Below the pieces are notes generated by a model. That model did not search any database. It saw nothing but the letters and a program-made list of their open reading frames with translations, and was not told the origin of the DNA. A DNA stretch of 64,000 nt, from NCBI RefSeq assembly GCF_000744705.1, contig NZ_JQML01000001.1, forward strand, positions 8,318,017-8,382,016, read 5' to 3'. The position numbers and the translations under genes were made by a program. This DNA comes from Streptacidiphilus albus JL83. Lineage in GTDB: Bacteria; Actinomycetota; Actinomycetes; Streptomycetales; Streptomycetaceae. Positions 1 through 7,736 of the stretch are shown here, piece by piece; position 1 is the stretch's first letter; each line of letters starts with the position of its first letter.

Positions 1-258
1 CGGCGGGCCAGGACCGAACTGGGCGCCAGCGGCTCCGCCGCTCCGGAGCGGGAGGCGCCGGGCCCGCTGGCGCAGCTGACCCCGCAGGAGTCGCAGATCG
101 TCCGGCTGGCCGCGCAGGGCCTGTCCAACCGGGACATCGCCGCGCAGTTGTTCCTCAGCTCGCGGACGGTCGGCTACCACCTCTACAAGGCCTACCCGAA
201 GCTGGGCGTGGCCGCCCGGGGCGAACTGCCCGAACTGCTGCTGCGCGGACCGGGGTAG
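1..258 (+). CDS. LuxR-family regulator, C-terminal fragment
   Basis: The frame is open from the window edge to a TAG stop, so the gene is cut at its 5' end. The visible 85 residues hold a linker rich in Gly, Ala and Pro, then a LuxR/GerE helix-turn-helix: LTPQESQIVRLAAQGLSNRD leads into the recognition helix with SSRTVGYHLYKAYPKLGV. The usual V-x-x-H turn is present. The upstream domain (receiver, ATPase or other) lies outside the window, so the type of LuxR protein cannot be decided. It is convergent with the next gene. Confidence 0.85.
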   Translation, partial: RRARTELGASGSAAPEREAPGPLAQLTPQESQIVRLAAQGLSNRDIAAQLFLSSRTVGYHLYKAYPKLGVAARGELPELLLRGPG

Positions 259-424
259 CGCCGGCGGACCAGGACGGGAACCTCCGGGGGCGGGGTCGGT
301 GCCGCCCGTGCTGCCGCCGGGCCGCCGCCCCCTGACACGCCGTCATCGGGCCCGGCGGCCACCCGCACGGGCCAAGCGGCGGTCGGCCCGGCATTGACGG
401 AGGCACGGCGCGCTGAGCAGCCGC

Positions 425-468
425 GGTCCGGGCCCGGTCCGGGCGCCCCGGGTCCGGGCCCGGTCCCG
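425..468. terminator. GC-rich repeat between convergent genes, possible bidirectional terminator
   Basis: Two direct copies of GGTCCGGGCCCGG start at 425 and 451, each self-complementary around GGGCCC, with a further GC palindrome between them. They lie just beyond the stop of the AlkZ-like gene and downstream of the LuxR fragment. The remaining bases from 259 to 424 show no gene. Terminator function is inferred from position and folding potential only. Confidence 0.35.
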
Positions 469-469
469 T

Positions 470-1624
470 TCAGTCCGCCGTCAGCGCCCGCTCCAGCGGG
501 GTGCGGAACCGGGGGGTGACCCGGGCCGGGCCGAGGAACGCCGTCAGCCGCTCGGCCTCCGCCCCGATCGCGGTCGCGGCTGCCCGGCCGACCTCGTCCA
601 GCAGCCGCCAGACCACCTCGCCGGAGGGCCGCTGGGCCCAGCCGCCGACGACGCGGCCGTCCCACCACACGGTCGGACCGATGTTGCCGGTGCGGTCGAA
701 GAGCTCCGCCGTGTGCTCCGGCGGCAGGTACCAGTCGCGTCCGCGCCAGCCCATCGCGCTCGGGTCCAGGGCCGGCAGCAGCGCGGCGAAGGGCTCCGGC
801 GCGGCGGTGGGGGCGGTGTCGCCGGGGAGCACGTAACCGGTGCCCGAGTCCAGGGCGACCTCCTCCGCCCCGACCGCCGTCAGGGCCCGGCGGACCTGTC
901 CCAGCGGCCAGCCGGTCCACCAGGCCAGGTCCGCCTCGGTGCCCGGGCCATAGCCGGCCAGCCAGCGGCGGGTCAGCTCGGTCCGGGCGTCGGTGGCCGG
1001 CTGCTCCGGCCACGGCTCGCCCGGCACCCAGCGGAACTGGCTGGAGGTCCAGGAGCCGCGCGGGCGGTCCCGGCGGATCCGGTTCTCCGCCGCCAGCACC
1101 CGCAGCACCCGGGCCGAGACGGCCTGCGTCGCCTCGTAGGGCTTGCCCACGGCCACGGTCACCCGGTGCTGCAGCGCGGGCACGGCCGCACCGAGCTCCG
1201 TGCCGGAGCGCGGGACGCCGTCCGCCAGCACCGCGAGCACCTGCTGCTCGGTCCGGGCGAGCCAGGCCGCGTCCAGGCCGGCGTCGGCGAGGTGGCCCAG
1301 CAGTCCCTTCCGCTCCCTGGCGGCCACCGGGCGGGCGGAGGAGGAGTCCACCACCGGCGCCAGCTCCCGGCCGACCACGAACATGGTCCGGCGCATCGCC
1401 AGCAGCCGGACCAGCGTCAGATCGCCGTAGAGGGCCTGCTCCACGGCGGCCGGGGTGGGCGCGGTCAGCCGGGCGGCGACGGCCAGGAAGACCGTGGCGG
1501 GGTCGGTGGCGTGCAGGCCGACCAGGGCGTCGGCGGCCTGCTCGGGGGTGGTCGCGCGGTGGGCGGGCGCCAGCAGGTGACGGCTCGCCAGCCGTGCCCG
1601 CCGGTCCGCCGGGGTGAACTGCAT
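470..1624 (-). CDS. Winged-helix DNA-binding protein, AlkZ-like (HTH_42)
   Basis: The 384-residue protein resembles the winged helix DNA-binding domain-containing family that includes the AlkZ/YcaQ DNA glycosylases. Visible family features are the N-terminal ASRHLLAP segment, an LVGLHATDPATVFLAVAARL stretch, RRTMFVVGRELAP, and the C-terminal block ending in LPALDPSAMGWRGRDWYLPP and GRVVGGW. Related Streptomyces enzymes unhook interstrand crosslinks, but many family members are uncharacterised and the activity here is inferred. The ATG at 1624 has a GGAGG about 10 bases upstream. The gene stands alone, convergent with the LuxR fragment and divergent from the SRPBCC gene. Confidence 0.75.
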   Translation of the reverse strand: MQFTPADRRARLASRHLLAPAHRATTPEQAADALVGLHATDPATVFLAVAARLTAPTPAAVEQALYGDLTLVRLLAMRRTMFVVGRELAPVVDSSSARPVAARERKGLLGHLADAGLDAAWLARTEQQVLAVLADGVPRSGTELGAAVPALQHRVTVAVGKPYEATQAVSARVLRVLAAENRIRRDRPRGSWTSSQFRWVPGEPWPEQPATDARTELTRRWLAGYGPGTEADLAWWTGWPLGQVRRALTAVGAEEVALDSGTGYVLPGDTAPTAAPEPFAALLPALDPSAMGWRGRDWYLPPEHTAELFDRTGNIGPTVWWDGRVVGGWAQRPSGEVVWRLLDEVGRAAATAIGAEAERLTAFLGPARVTPRFRTPLERALTAD

Positions 1625-1810
1625 GCTGCTGCGGCCTCCATGGCTCGGTCCGGGGACGACGCTCCGGCCCCGTCGGTCCGGTTCGGCACGATGCTAGGCC
1701 CAGGCGCCGACGGGAACGGGCTGCGACTTTTATTGATGGTTCGTCAGATTCTGGTTAGCCTGCCCGGAGCGGGGCCCGTTCGACCCGTCCAATCCCCTTA
1801 CGGAGCAGCC

Positions 1811-2239
1811 ATGGCCGAGGTATCCGTCAGTGCGATCCTGCCCGCGCCCACCGACAAGGTCTGGGCGGTGCTCACCGACTTCGACCGCTTCGGCGAGTGG
1901 AACACCATCCACACCGCCTTCCCCGGCGGCGGCCCGGCCGAACTGGTGGTCGGTGCGGTCTACAGCGAGAAGATGACCCTGATGGGCATGCCCTCGGAGG
2001 CTGCCTGGACCGTCACCGAGCTTGAGCCGGGCCGGAGTTGGAAGCTGGCGGGCAAGGGCCCGATGGGCATCGAGCTGCACCAGCACTACCGGCTGGAGCC
2101 CGCGGGCGAGTCCACCTCGCTCACCGTGGCCAGCGAGTTCAAGGGCGCGGCGGTCAGCGTGATGGCGGCCCGGATCAAGGACGCCACCACCCTCGCCCTC
2201 ACCGACTCGCTGCAGCGGCTCGCGGTACTGGTCGGCTGA
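1811..2239 (+). CDS. SRPBCC family protein
   Basis: This is a 142-residue START/Bet v 1-like protein (SRPBCC, polyketide cyclase/CoxG-like group). It begins with the typical strand-helix MAEVSVSAILPAPTDKVWAV and LTDFDRFGEWN and ends in the long C-terminal helix. Such proteins bind hydrophobic ligands in a deep pocket; the ligand is not predictable here. The ATG at 1811 was chosen because it follows a GGAG 8 bases upstream and matches the domain start; the frame stays open far upstream only because of high GC. An SDR gene follows 30 bases downstream, so the two may be cotranscribed. Confidence 0.8.
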   Translation: MAEVSVSAILPAPTDKVWAVLTDFDRFGEWNTIHTAFPGGGPAELVVGAVYSEKMTLMGMPSEAAWTVTELEPGRSWKLAGKGPMGIELHQHYRLEPAGESTSLTVASEFKGAAVSVMAARIKDATTLALTDSLQRLAVLVG

Positions 2240-2269
2240 GCGGCCGCCCGGCGGACTATTCTGCTGGGC

Positions 2270-3043
2270 ATGCCAACTGCACTCATCACCGGCGCCAGCG
2301 CCGGTATCGGCGCGGCCTTCGCCCGCCGCCTCGCCGGGGACGGCCTCGGCCTGGTCCTGGTCGCCCGCGACGCCGCCCGGCTGGACGAGGAGGCCGCCGT
2401 GCTCGTCGCGCAGTACGGCGTCACGGTCGAGGTCCTGGCCGCCGACCTGGCCACCGACGAGGGGATCGCCGCCGTCGAGGCCCGGCTGGGCGACCCGGAC
2501 CGCCCGGTCGACCTGCTGGTCAACAACGCCGGATTCGGCCTGCGCGAGGGCTTTCCGACGGTTCCGGTCGCGGACGAGCTGACCATGGTCAAGCTGCACA
2601 TCGAGGCGGTGCTGCGGCTCACCCATGCCGCGGTGCCCGGGATGCGCGGGCGCGGGCGCGGCTATGTCGTCAACGTCGCCTCGGTCGCCGCCTTCCTGCC
2701 CCGGGGCACCTACGGGGCCAGCAAGTCCTGGGTCGTCAACTTCAGTCAGAGCGCGGCCCGCGGCCTGGCCGGCACCGGCGTCCGGGTGCTGGCGCTGTGC
2801 CCCGGCTTCACCCGCACCGAGTTCCACGACCGGGGCGGGATCGACATGACCGAGGTGCGCCCCTGGATGTGGCTCTCCGCCGAGCAGGTCGTCGACGAGT
2901 GCCTGCGCGACCTGGCCCGGGGCCGGTCGGTGAGCGTCCCCTCGCTGCGCTACAAGGCGCTGGTCGCGGCCGCCCGCAAGGCCCCGCTGGCCGCGCTGGT
3001 CGGGATCACCTCCGGGGTCTCGGGGCGGATCGACCACCGCTGA
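2270..3043 (+). CDS. SDR family oxidoreductase
   Basis: The 257-residue protein is a classical short-chain dehydrogenase/reductase. It carries the cofactor motif TGASAGIG at residues 7-14, an NNAG motif and the catalytic Tyr-x-x-x-Lys (YGASK). A conserved CPGF turn follows the active site. It resembles the DltE-like group of SDRs that use NADP(H). The substrate is unknown. The start gives the expected MPTALITG strand. It lies directly after the SRPBCC gene in the same direction. Confidence 0.85.
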   Translation: MPTALITGASAGIGAAFARRLAGDGLGLVLVARDAARLDEEAAVLVAQYGVTVEVLAADLATDEGIAAVEARLGDPDRPVDLLVNNAGFGLREGFPTVPVADELTMVKLHIEAVLRLTHAAVPGMRGRGRGYVVNVASVAAFLPRGTYGASKSWVVNFSQSAARGLAGTGVRVLALCPGFTRTEFHDRGGIDMTEVRPWMWLSAEQVVDECLRDLARGRSVSVPSLRYKALVAAARKAPLAALVGITSGVSGRIDHR

Positions 3044-3105
3044 CGCCGCCGACGCCGTGGGCCGCGGCCCGCCCGCCGTCCGGGTATTGCCGCGAAGCGT
3101 GCTCC

Positions 3106-3127
3106 CGTACAGCGGGTTGGCTGTACG
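3106..3127. promoter_or_regulatory. Palindromic operator upstream of antitoxin
   Basis: The sequence has a perfect 8-bp inverted repeat, CGTACAGC and GCTGTACG, separated by 6 bases. It ends 8 bases before the ATG of the ribbon-helix-helix gene. RHH antitoxins are known to bind such palindromes in their own promoters, so autorepression is likely. There is no Shine-Dalgarno sequence between the palindrome and the ATG, which suggests a leaderless mRNA with the -10 region inside the right arm. Confidence 0.6.
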
Positions 3128-3135
3128 CTGCTGCC

Positions 3136-3351
3136 ATGTCGAAGCACATCACCATCCGGGTGGACGAGGAATTCCACGCTCGGTTGGCTGCGAGGGCGGC
3201 GGCCGAGGGCACGACCATCACGGCGCTGGTGACCGAGGTCGCCAAGCGTGAGCTCGACGCCGACCGGCAGCGGTTCCTGGACGCCGCGGCCGAGTTCAAC
3301 ACGGCCGAGAACTGGGCCTACTTCCAGGAGCGGTTCGGAAAGAGCGCTTGA
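3136..3351 (+). CDS. Ribbon-helix-helix antitoxin-like protein
   Basis: The 71-residue protein starts with an RHH fold: a short strand (HITIRVDEEFHARLAARAAA), then a helix-turn-helix with EGTTITALVTEVAKRELDAD. The C-terminal part (AAEFNTAENWAYFQERFG) is the kind of tail that wraps around a toxin. In actinomycetes such genes sit directly before a Fic/Doc-like toxin gene, as here. Its stop codon TGA is at the very edge of the palindromic insertion that separates it from the toxin. A palindrome overlaps the presumed promoter, fitting autorepression. Confidence 0.75.
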   Translation: MSKHITIRVDEEFHARLAARAAAEGTTITALVTEVAKRELDADRQRFLDAAAEFNTAENWAYFQERFGKSA

Positions 3352-3565
3352 CTTCCTCCACCCGCCCGAAAGCGGGGGATTCCTCACTTCGCAGTGAGGG
3401 TTTCCTGCTTCGCAGGCGGTCGCCCCGTCCGAGAGTTCTCCCTTTTCCTGTGAGGCTAATGGGTTGGCTGACCGTCAGAGCATCCGAGTGGGCTCCGTCG
3501 CTGCGCGGTTCCGTGCTCGGGGGTGCATTTCCTCCCCTGTCAGAAGGCGGGGGTATCCAGGCAAG
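3348..3565 (-). mobile_element. Palindromic insertion, possible IS200/IS605-type end remnant with structured RNA
   Basis: Read on the minus strand, the piece at about 3350-3383 has the layout GGAATCCCCCGC, loop, GCGGGTGGAGGAAGTCAA. That resembles the right end (and omega-RNA 3' end) of IS200/IS605-family elements, whose right-end cleavage often follows TCAA. A similar copy lies at about 3526-3560, so the block is bounded by two related palindromes. Next to the first are two more perfect hairpins: CCTCACT/AGTGAGG (3382-3399) and CCTGC/GCAGG (3404-3416). No transposase or TnpB gene remains between them. The family assignment is from recall of end sequences, not from a search. Confidence 0.45.
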
Positions 3566-3573
3566 GAGTCAGG

Positions 3574-3954
3574 ATGAAGGCGGACGAGGCGTGGGCCTGG
3601 AACGTACTGGCGCACCACCTGCCGTCGGACCCGACGGTCTGGGACCCCTCGGGCATCAGTGCGGCGATAGCCCGGCACGCCAGTGACGTGGTGCTGGTGG
3701 CCGACGAGGAGCCGCGCGACATCTGCTGGCGCGCTGCGGCGCTGCTGCACACCCTCGCCGTGTGCCCACCGCTGGACAGCCCGATGAACGAGTTCTACGC
3801 GGCCACCCTCACCCGCTCCTACCTGGTGATGGCAGGCGTGCCCCAGCCGCCCAACAGCTTCGCCCTGGCCGACCTGGTCGAGCACGCCAAGGAGCGCCGG
3901 TCGGACCTCTTCGCGACCGCCGAGGCGCTGCGCAAACTGACCGACCTGGTCTGA
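3574..3954 (+). CDS. Fic/Doc-like toxin-antitoxin system toxin component
   Basis: The 126-residue protein resembles small proteins annotated in Streptomyces as the toxin of a Fic-type toxin-antitoxin system. It shows the pattern AAIARHASDV, then RAAALLHTLAVCPPLDSPMN and ATLTRSYLVMAGV, and a short C-terminal helix. A canonical HPFxxGNGR Fic motif is not visible, so AMP-transferase or kinase activity is uncertain. The ATG at 3574 has AAGGAG upstream. Its normal partner, the RHH gene, lies 222 bases upstream, beyond the palindromic insertion, so the pair has been separated and may have lost translational coupling. Confidence 0.6.
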   Translation: MKADEAWAWNVLAHHLPSDPTVWDPSGISAAIARHASDVVLVADEEPRDICWRAAALLHTLAVCPPLDSPMNEFYAATLTRSYLVMAGVPQPPNSFALADLVEHAKERRSDLFATAEALRKLTDLV

Positions 3955-3973
3955 TCCCTGAGGAACGGTCGGG

Positions 3974-4633
3974 TCAGCGCGGCTGCGGCCGGTCGATGTT
4001 CCAGTGCCGGACGACCTGGCAGAACCAGTGCGACTGGGCCGCCTCGCCGTGCGCCGCGAGATCGCGCGGCACCAGCGAGAACCGGCTCAGGGTGCGCTGG
4101 CCGCCCTCGTAGTCCCCGTAGAGCAGCTCCAGCACTATTCGCTCCCGGTTCTTGATCGGCAGCAGCAGCGGCTCGTGGTCCGGGTCCTCCGCGTCGCGGA
4201 CGGCGGCGTGCCAGAAGCCGGTGTCGCTCGGGGCTATGTAGAGGTCGCGGGTCTGCCGGCGGAAGGAGTCGAGGTCGGGATGCCCGAGGTCGGCGCCGAC
4301 CTCGCCGGTCCGGAACCGCCAGCCGTGGATGACGCCGATCCCGGGGCCGATGTTGCGGATCGACATCCCCAGGTAGATCCGGCCGTCCTCGGCGACGTGG
4401 ACGTAACCCATGCTGCCGTCCAGCCTGGTCCAGTGGCCGTCGATCCAGTGCAGCTTCTGCACCGGGTCCTCCAGCCGGGAGGCGACCAGCAGTGGCCGCA
4501 GCGAGGCCTGCACCGCCCGCTCGGCGGACCGGGCGGCCCGGTCGGCGGAGCGGATGGATGCGAACGAGGCCGCGGCCAGCACCAGCGTGCCGCCGGCGGT
4601 GGCCAGCGCCGAGACAGTCCCCCAGTCGGTCAT
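3974..4633 (-). CDS. Hypothetical protein with N-terminal membrane anchor
   Basis: The 219-residue protein starts with a hydrophobic segment at about residues 6-27 (ALATAGGTLVLAAASFASIR) followed by an Ala/Arg-rich helix. The rest is soluble: a beta-rich domain with DGRIYLGMSIRNIGPGIGV and a C-terminal segment rich in Trp, His and Arg. The layout of one anchor plus a mainly beta domain resembles unnamed Streptomyces proteins of about 200 residues. No function is recognised. It is convergent with the toxin gene, with 19 bases between them. Confidence 0.65.
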   Translation of the reverse strand: MTDWGTVSALATAGGTLVLAAASFASIRSADRAARSAERAVQASLRPLLVASRLEDPVQKLHWIDGHWTRLDGSMGYVHVAEDGRIYLGMSIRNIGPGIGVIHGWRFRTGEVGADLGHPDLDSFRRQTRDLYIAPSDTGFWHAAVRDAEDPDHEPLLLPIKNRERIVLELLYGDYEGGQRTLSRFSLVPRDLAAHGEAAQSHWFCQVVRHWNIDRPQPR

Positions 4634-5428
4634 GGGCGCCAGGATAGTGGTGATCCGGCGTCAGCCACGTCCGGGGGGACGGGCGAAGGGCGTTCGGGCG
4701 GCGGCTCGCCGCTCGCCGCCCGGCAGGAGGCACCCTGCCGGGCAGCGGTGGAGTTCGCCGGCGCCCCCACCCGGGGCGGGGGTCGTGCACCGGGCACCGG
4801 ACGAGCGCGGGGCCGCGGCCGGCGCGACCGTGCAGCATGCTACGGGGTCGGCCCCGGCCGTGGAGCGCCAACCCCTGCGCCGACCCCTGCGCCGACCGCT
4901 GGTCGTGGCGGCGGTGCGGACTCCCCGGCCGTCGGCGACCGCCGGGCGGTGTCCGTGCGGCCGTCGAAGTCGGCGGCCAGGATCCGCCCTTCGACGACCG
5001 CACGGGGTTCGGGTGCCGGGCCCGTGGCGGGCAGGCCGAACCCGACGATACGCCGCTCCCCGGGCCCGAGGGCGGGCTTGCCGAAGTCCGCCGCACCGCC
5101 ACCCGTTCGGACCAGGCCCCGAACGGAATCTGACGACCCGTCCGGAGCCTCGGCCGGGCCCTGCCGCCGGGTGCGGTCGACCTGTTCGACAACGCACCAC
5201 ACTTGCGCGCGGTGGTGTCGCCGTGCCTGGCGGGCGGTCAGGGGGGATGCTGGGCTGACCGCCGCCGCATCCGGGCCGCTCGGGACCGTGGCCGAGGGTC
5301 CACCGGGAACCGGACACGAGGTGGGCACGTCACAGCCAGGACACAGTCCTATCGCCCGATGGGCATACAGTCGAACCGACAAGACGGTCATAGACGGTCA
5401 TACCGAGCAGGAAGCAGGGTGACAGCGG
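4634..5428. other. Long intergenic region with a weak coding signal
   Basis: These 795 bases hold no gene that I can support firmly. A minus-strand frame from 5391 to 4840 has strong G/C third-position bias in its second half (GERRIVGFGLPATGP and RAVVEGRILAADFDG) but poor bias in its first half, so it may be a decayed gene or chance. Two 12-bp copies of CCCCTGCGCCGA lie at about 4874-4897. A tandem decamer near 5382 belongs to the next gene's promoter region. Confidence 0.3.
5382..5401. promoter_or_regulatory. Tandem 10-bp repeat upstream of deacetylase-like gene
   Basis: AGACGGTCAT occurs twice in direct succession, 28 bases before the ATG at 5429. A 10-bp period puts both copies on the same face of the helix, as in binding sites for OmpR-type regulators. 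No regulator is identified; the role is inferred from position. Confidence 0.4.
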
Positions 5429-6712
5429 ATGGGTTCGCTCTCGCGTAGGAACGTCCTGGCCACCGGAGCCGCCGCCACTGCGGCGGCGCTGGGCCTGTCC
5501 GGCTGCGGGGACGGCCGGAGCGCGAGCGCCGCCGGGGCCGGCCGGGCGGGCGACGCCGTCAGCAGCCGCCCCGCCGCCCCGCCCGTCCCGGCCCAGGCGG
5601 CCCGGCTGATCGGCGACGGCTCGACCTCCGACACCGGCCCGCAGCCGCACCAGCCGGTGCCCCAGCGGCTGGAGCCGGGCCAGCGCCCGCCGCAGTTCGT
5701 GGTCTTCTCCTGGGACGGCGCCGGCGAGGACAGCAAGCAGCTCTTCTCGCACTTCCGCCAGGTCGCCCAGGAGACGAAGGCCACCATGACCTTCTTCCTC
5801 TCCGGGATCTACACCCTGCCCGAGGGCAGGAAGGACCAGTACCTGCCGCCGGGGCACCGGCCGGGCGCGTCCGACATCGGCTACCTCAAGGACGAGCACA
5901 TCCGGGCCACGCTCCAGCAGGTCGGGCCGGCCTGGCTGGAGGGCCACGAGATCGGCACCCACTTCAACGGCCACTTCTGCTCGCCGGCCACCGGCGTCGG
6001 CAACTGGACGCCGTCCCAGTGGCACAGCGAGATCGAGCAGGCGGTCGGCTTCGTCACCAACTGGAAGACCAACACCGGCTTCCACGACCTGCCCGCCCTG
6101 CCCTTCGACTACCGCAAGGAGCTGATCGGCAGCCGCACCCCCTGCCTGCTCGGCCAGGACCGGCTGCTGCCCGCCGCCCGCGCCCTCGGCTGGCAGTACG
6201 ACGCCAGCTCGCCCGGCGGCAACCAGGTCTGGCCGAGCAAGCGGCTGGGCCTGTGGGACTTCCCGCTCCAGGCGATGCCCTTCCCCGGGCACAGCTTCGA
6301 GGTGCTCTCGATGGACTACAACATCCTGGCAAACCAGTCCAACGCCAACATCAACGGCGACCCGTCGATGCGCCCGACCTGGCAGGACCAGGCCTACCGG
6401 TCGTACATGGCGGGGTTCAACCGCGCCTACACCACCAACCGCGCGCCGATGTACATCGGGAACCACTTCGAGAGCTGGAACGGCGGCATCTACATGCGGG
6501 CCGTGGAGCAGGCGCTGCGCGAGATCGCGTCCAAGCCCGACGTGCGGCTGGTGTCGTTCCGTCAGCTGGTGCAGTGGCTGGAGGTGCAGGACCCGGCGGT
6601 GCTGGCCAAGCTGCGGACCCTGGACGTCGGACAGACCCCGGGCGACTGGCGGGAGTACACCGGCGGCACCCCGGCGACCACCCGGGCGACCAGCCAGGCG
6701 GCGACCGCCTGA
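5429..6712 (+). CDS. Polysaccharide deacetylase-like Tat lipoprotein
   Basis: The 427-residue protein has a twin-arginine signal (SRRNVLATGAA) and a lipobox LSGC, so it should be exported folded and anchored outside the membrane. The mature part carries a NodB-like fold: FVVFSWDGAGE near residue 90, ATMTFFLSGIYTLP, then EGHEIGTHFNGHFC with the His-x3-His type metal pair, and a late DYNILANQ region. The first Asp motif is altered compared with typical TFDDG. Related Streptomyces proteins are annotated as putative deacetylases; the substrate (peptidoglycan or another glycan) is unknown. A tandem decamer lies just upstream. Confidence 0.7.
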   Translation: MGSLSRRNVLATGAAATAAALGLSGCGDGRSASAAGAGRAGDAVSSRPAAPPVPAQAARLIGDGSTSDTGPQPHQPVPQRLEPGQRPPQFVVFSWDGAGEDSKQLFSHFRQVAQETKATMTFFLSGIYTLPEGRKDQYLPPGHRPGASDIGYLKDEHIRATLQQVGPAWLEGHEIGTHFNGHFCSPATGVGNWTPSQWHSEIEQAVGFVTNWKTNTGFHDLPALPFDYRKELIGSRTPCLLGQDRLLPAARALGWQYDASSPGGNQVWPSKRLGLWDFPLQAMPFPGHSFEVLSMDYNILANQSNANINGDPSMRPTWQDQAYRSYMAGFNRAYTTNRAPMYIGNHFESWNGGIYMRAVEQALREIASKPDVRLVSFRQLVQWLEVQDPAVLAKLRTLDVGQTPGDWREYTGGTPATTRATSQAATA

Positions 6713-6740
6713 GCCCCGGTGAGGACGGGGCGGGGCGCGG

Positions 6741-7427
6741 TCACTTGGTGAGGACCGCCCCGCCCTGGCTGACCTCGACCAGCCCCGCGCCGTAGCGGGC
6801 GTCGAAGGCCCGCTGCTGCGCCTGGCTGCCGGTGTTGGTGGTCACGATCACGGCGCAGTGGACGCCGTTGGTGGCGCCCAGGGAGTTGACCACGATGCCG
6901 TGCCTGCGCCAGTACCCCCGGTCGGCGCCGATCCTGGCCAGCAGTTGGTGCTGCCGCAGGTACGAGTAGCGGGCGTTCACGAACACCACCCGGGTCCGTC
7001 CGGCCATCGCGCACACCGTGGCGTCCAGGTGCGGGTCGGGCAGCCGGAACACCACGAGCTGCCCGTGCGGGTCGTCGACCAGGACCGAGGCGAAGTACCC
7101 GGCGAAGTGCGCCTCCAGGTACGGGGCCAGCCGCTGCGCGGTGCTGTCCAGCGAGACCTGACCGGCCGGCGGCTGCGAGTACGACGGCGACGTGCTGCCG
7201 GCCCCGGCGGAGGAGCCCGGGTGCGGCCGGGCGCTCGACGAGGCGTCGACCGGCACCGGTCGGCCGCTCGTCGTCCCGACGCCGCCGGTCACCGCGGTCA
7301 CCGCGCCGGACGGGCCGGGCGCGGCCGTGGTGGCGCCGTGGTCGGAGCAGGCCGTCGTGGCCAGCAGCAGTGCCAGGCCGGCCAGAGCCGTCGCCGCCGG
7401 TCTGCTCGCACGCGAACCGCGTTTCAT
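6741..7427 (-). CDS. Putative lipoprotein, unknown function
   Basis: The 228-residue protein starts MKRGSRASRPAATALAGLAL and has a signal peptide ending at ATTAC, a slightly unusual lipobox. A Ser/Gly/Pro/Thr-rich linker of about 60 residues follows. The C-terminal domain (about 120 residues) contains FASVLVDDPHGQLVVFRLPD and RYGAGLVEVSQGG and two cysteines that could pair. This looks like an extracellular beta-alpha domain on a flexible tether. The family is not recognised. It is convergent with the deacetylase-like gene and divergent from the lysyltransferase-like gene. Confidence 0.65.
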   Translation of the reverse strand: MKRGSRASRPAATALAGLALLLATTACSDHGATTAAPGPSGAVTAVTGGVGTTSGRPVPVDASSSARPHPGSSAGAGSTSPSYSQPPAGQVSLDSTAQRLAPYLEAHFAGYFASVLVDDPHGQLVVFRLPDPHLDATVCAMAGRTRVVFVNARYSYLRQHQLLARIGADRGYWRRHGIVVNSLGATNGVHCAVIVTTNTGSQAQQRAFDARYGAGLVEVSQGGAVLTK

Positions 7428-7736
7428 CGTTCCCCCCGTATCCAGGTCCACAGGCTCCGCGTCCGCCCCGGTTCGCACCGGGCCCGACGTTCCCTTCCGA
7501 GGAACAGTGTGACGCTCCGGAGGCCCGCCGGGTTCCCGGTTCGGCGTCCGACTGCCTACCAGCATCCTTTCAGCCCCCTCCCACCCGCCGATCGGCGGGG
7601 GCGTTCCCCGACCCTGGGCGGACGCGCGTGCGGACGGCCACCGCCAAGCTGGTATTCGTGCCGCTGCTGCCCTCTCCCACGGGGTACGCCGCCACCGACT
7701 TCCCGCCGTGCCGCACTCGTCCCGGAGCCGTAGCAG
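7428..7736. promoter_or_regulatory. Divergent intergenic region with a 16-bp palindrome
   Basis: This 309-base region separates the divergent lipoprotein and synthase genes and must hold both promoters. It contains a perfect palindrome, CCCGCCGATCGGCGGG, at 7584-7599, which could be an operator or a hairpin. No small gene with a convincing ribosome binding site was found. Confidence 0.35.

Noticed and set aside
3421-3525. The inner part of the palindromic block considered for a TnpB fragment
   Set aside because: No zinc-finger (CxxC) or RuvC-like pieces could be seen in any frame.
4874-4897. Short tandem repeats considered as a CRISPR or origin iteron
   Set aside because: There are only two 12-bp copies with no spacers and no array.
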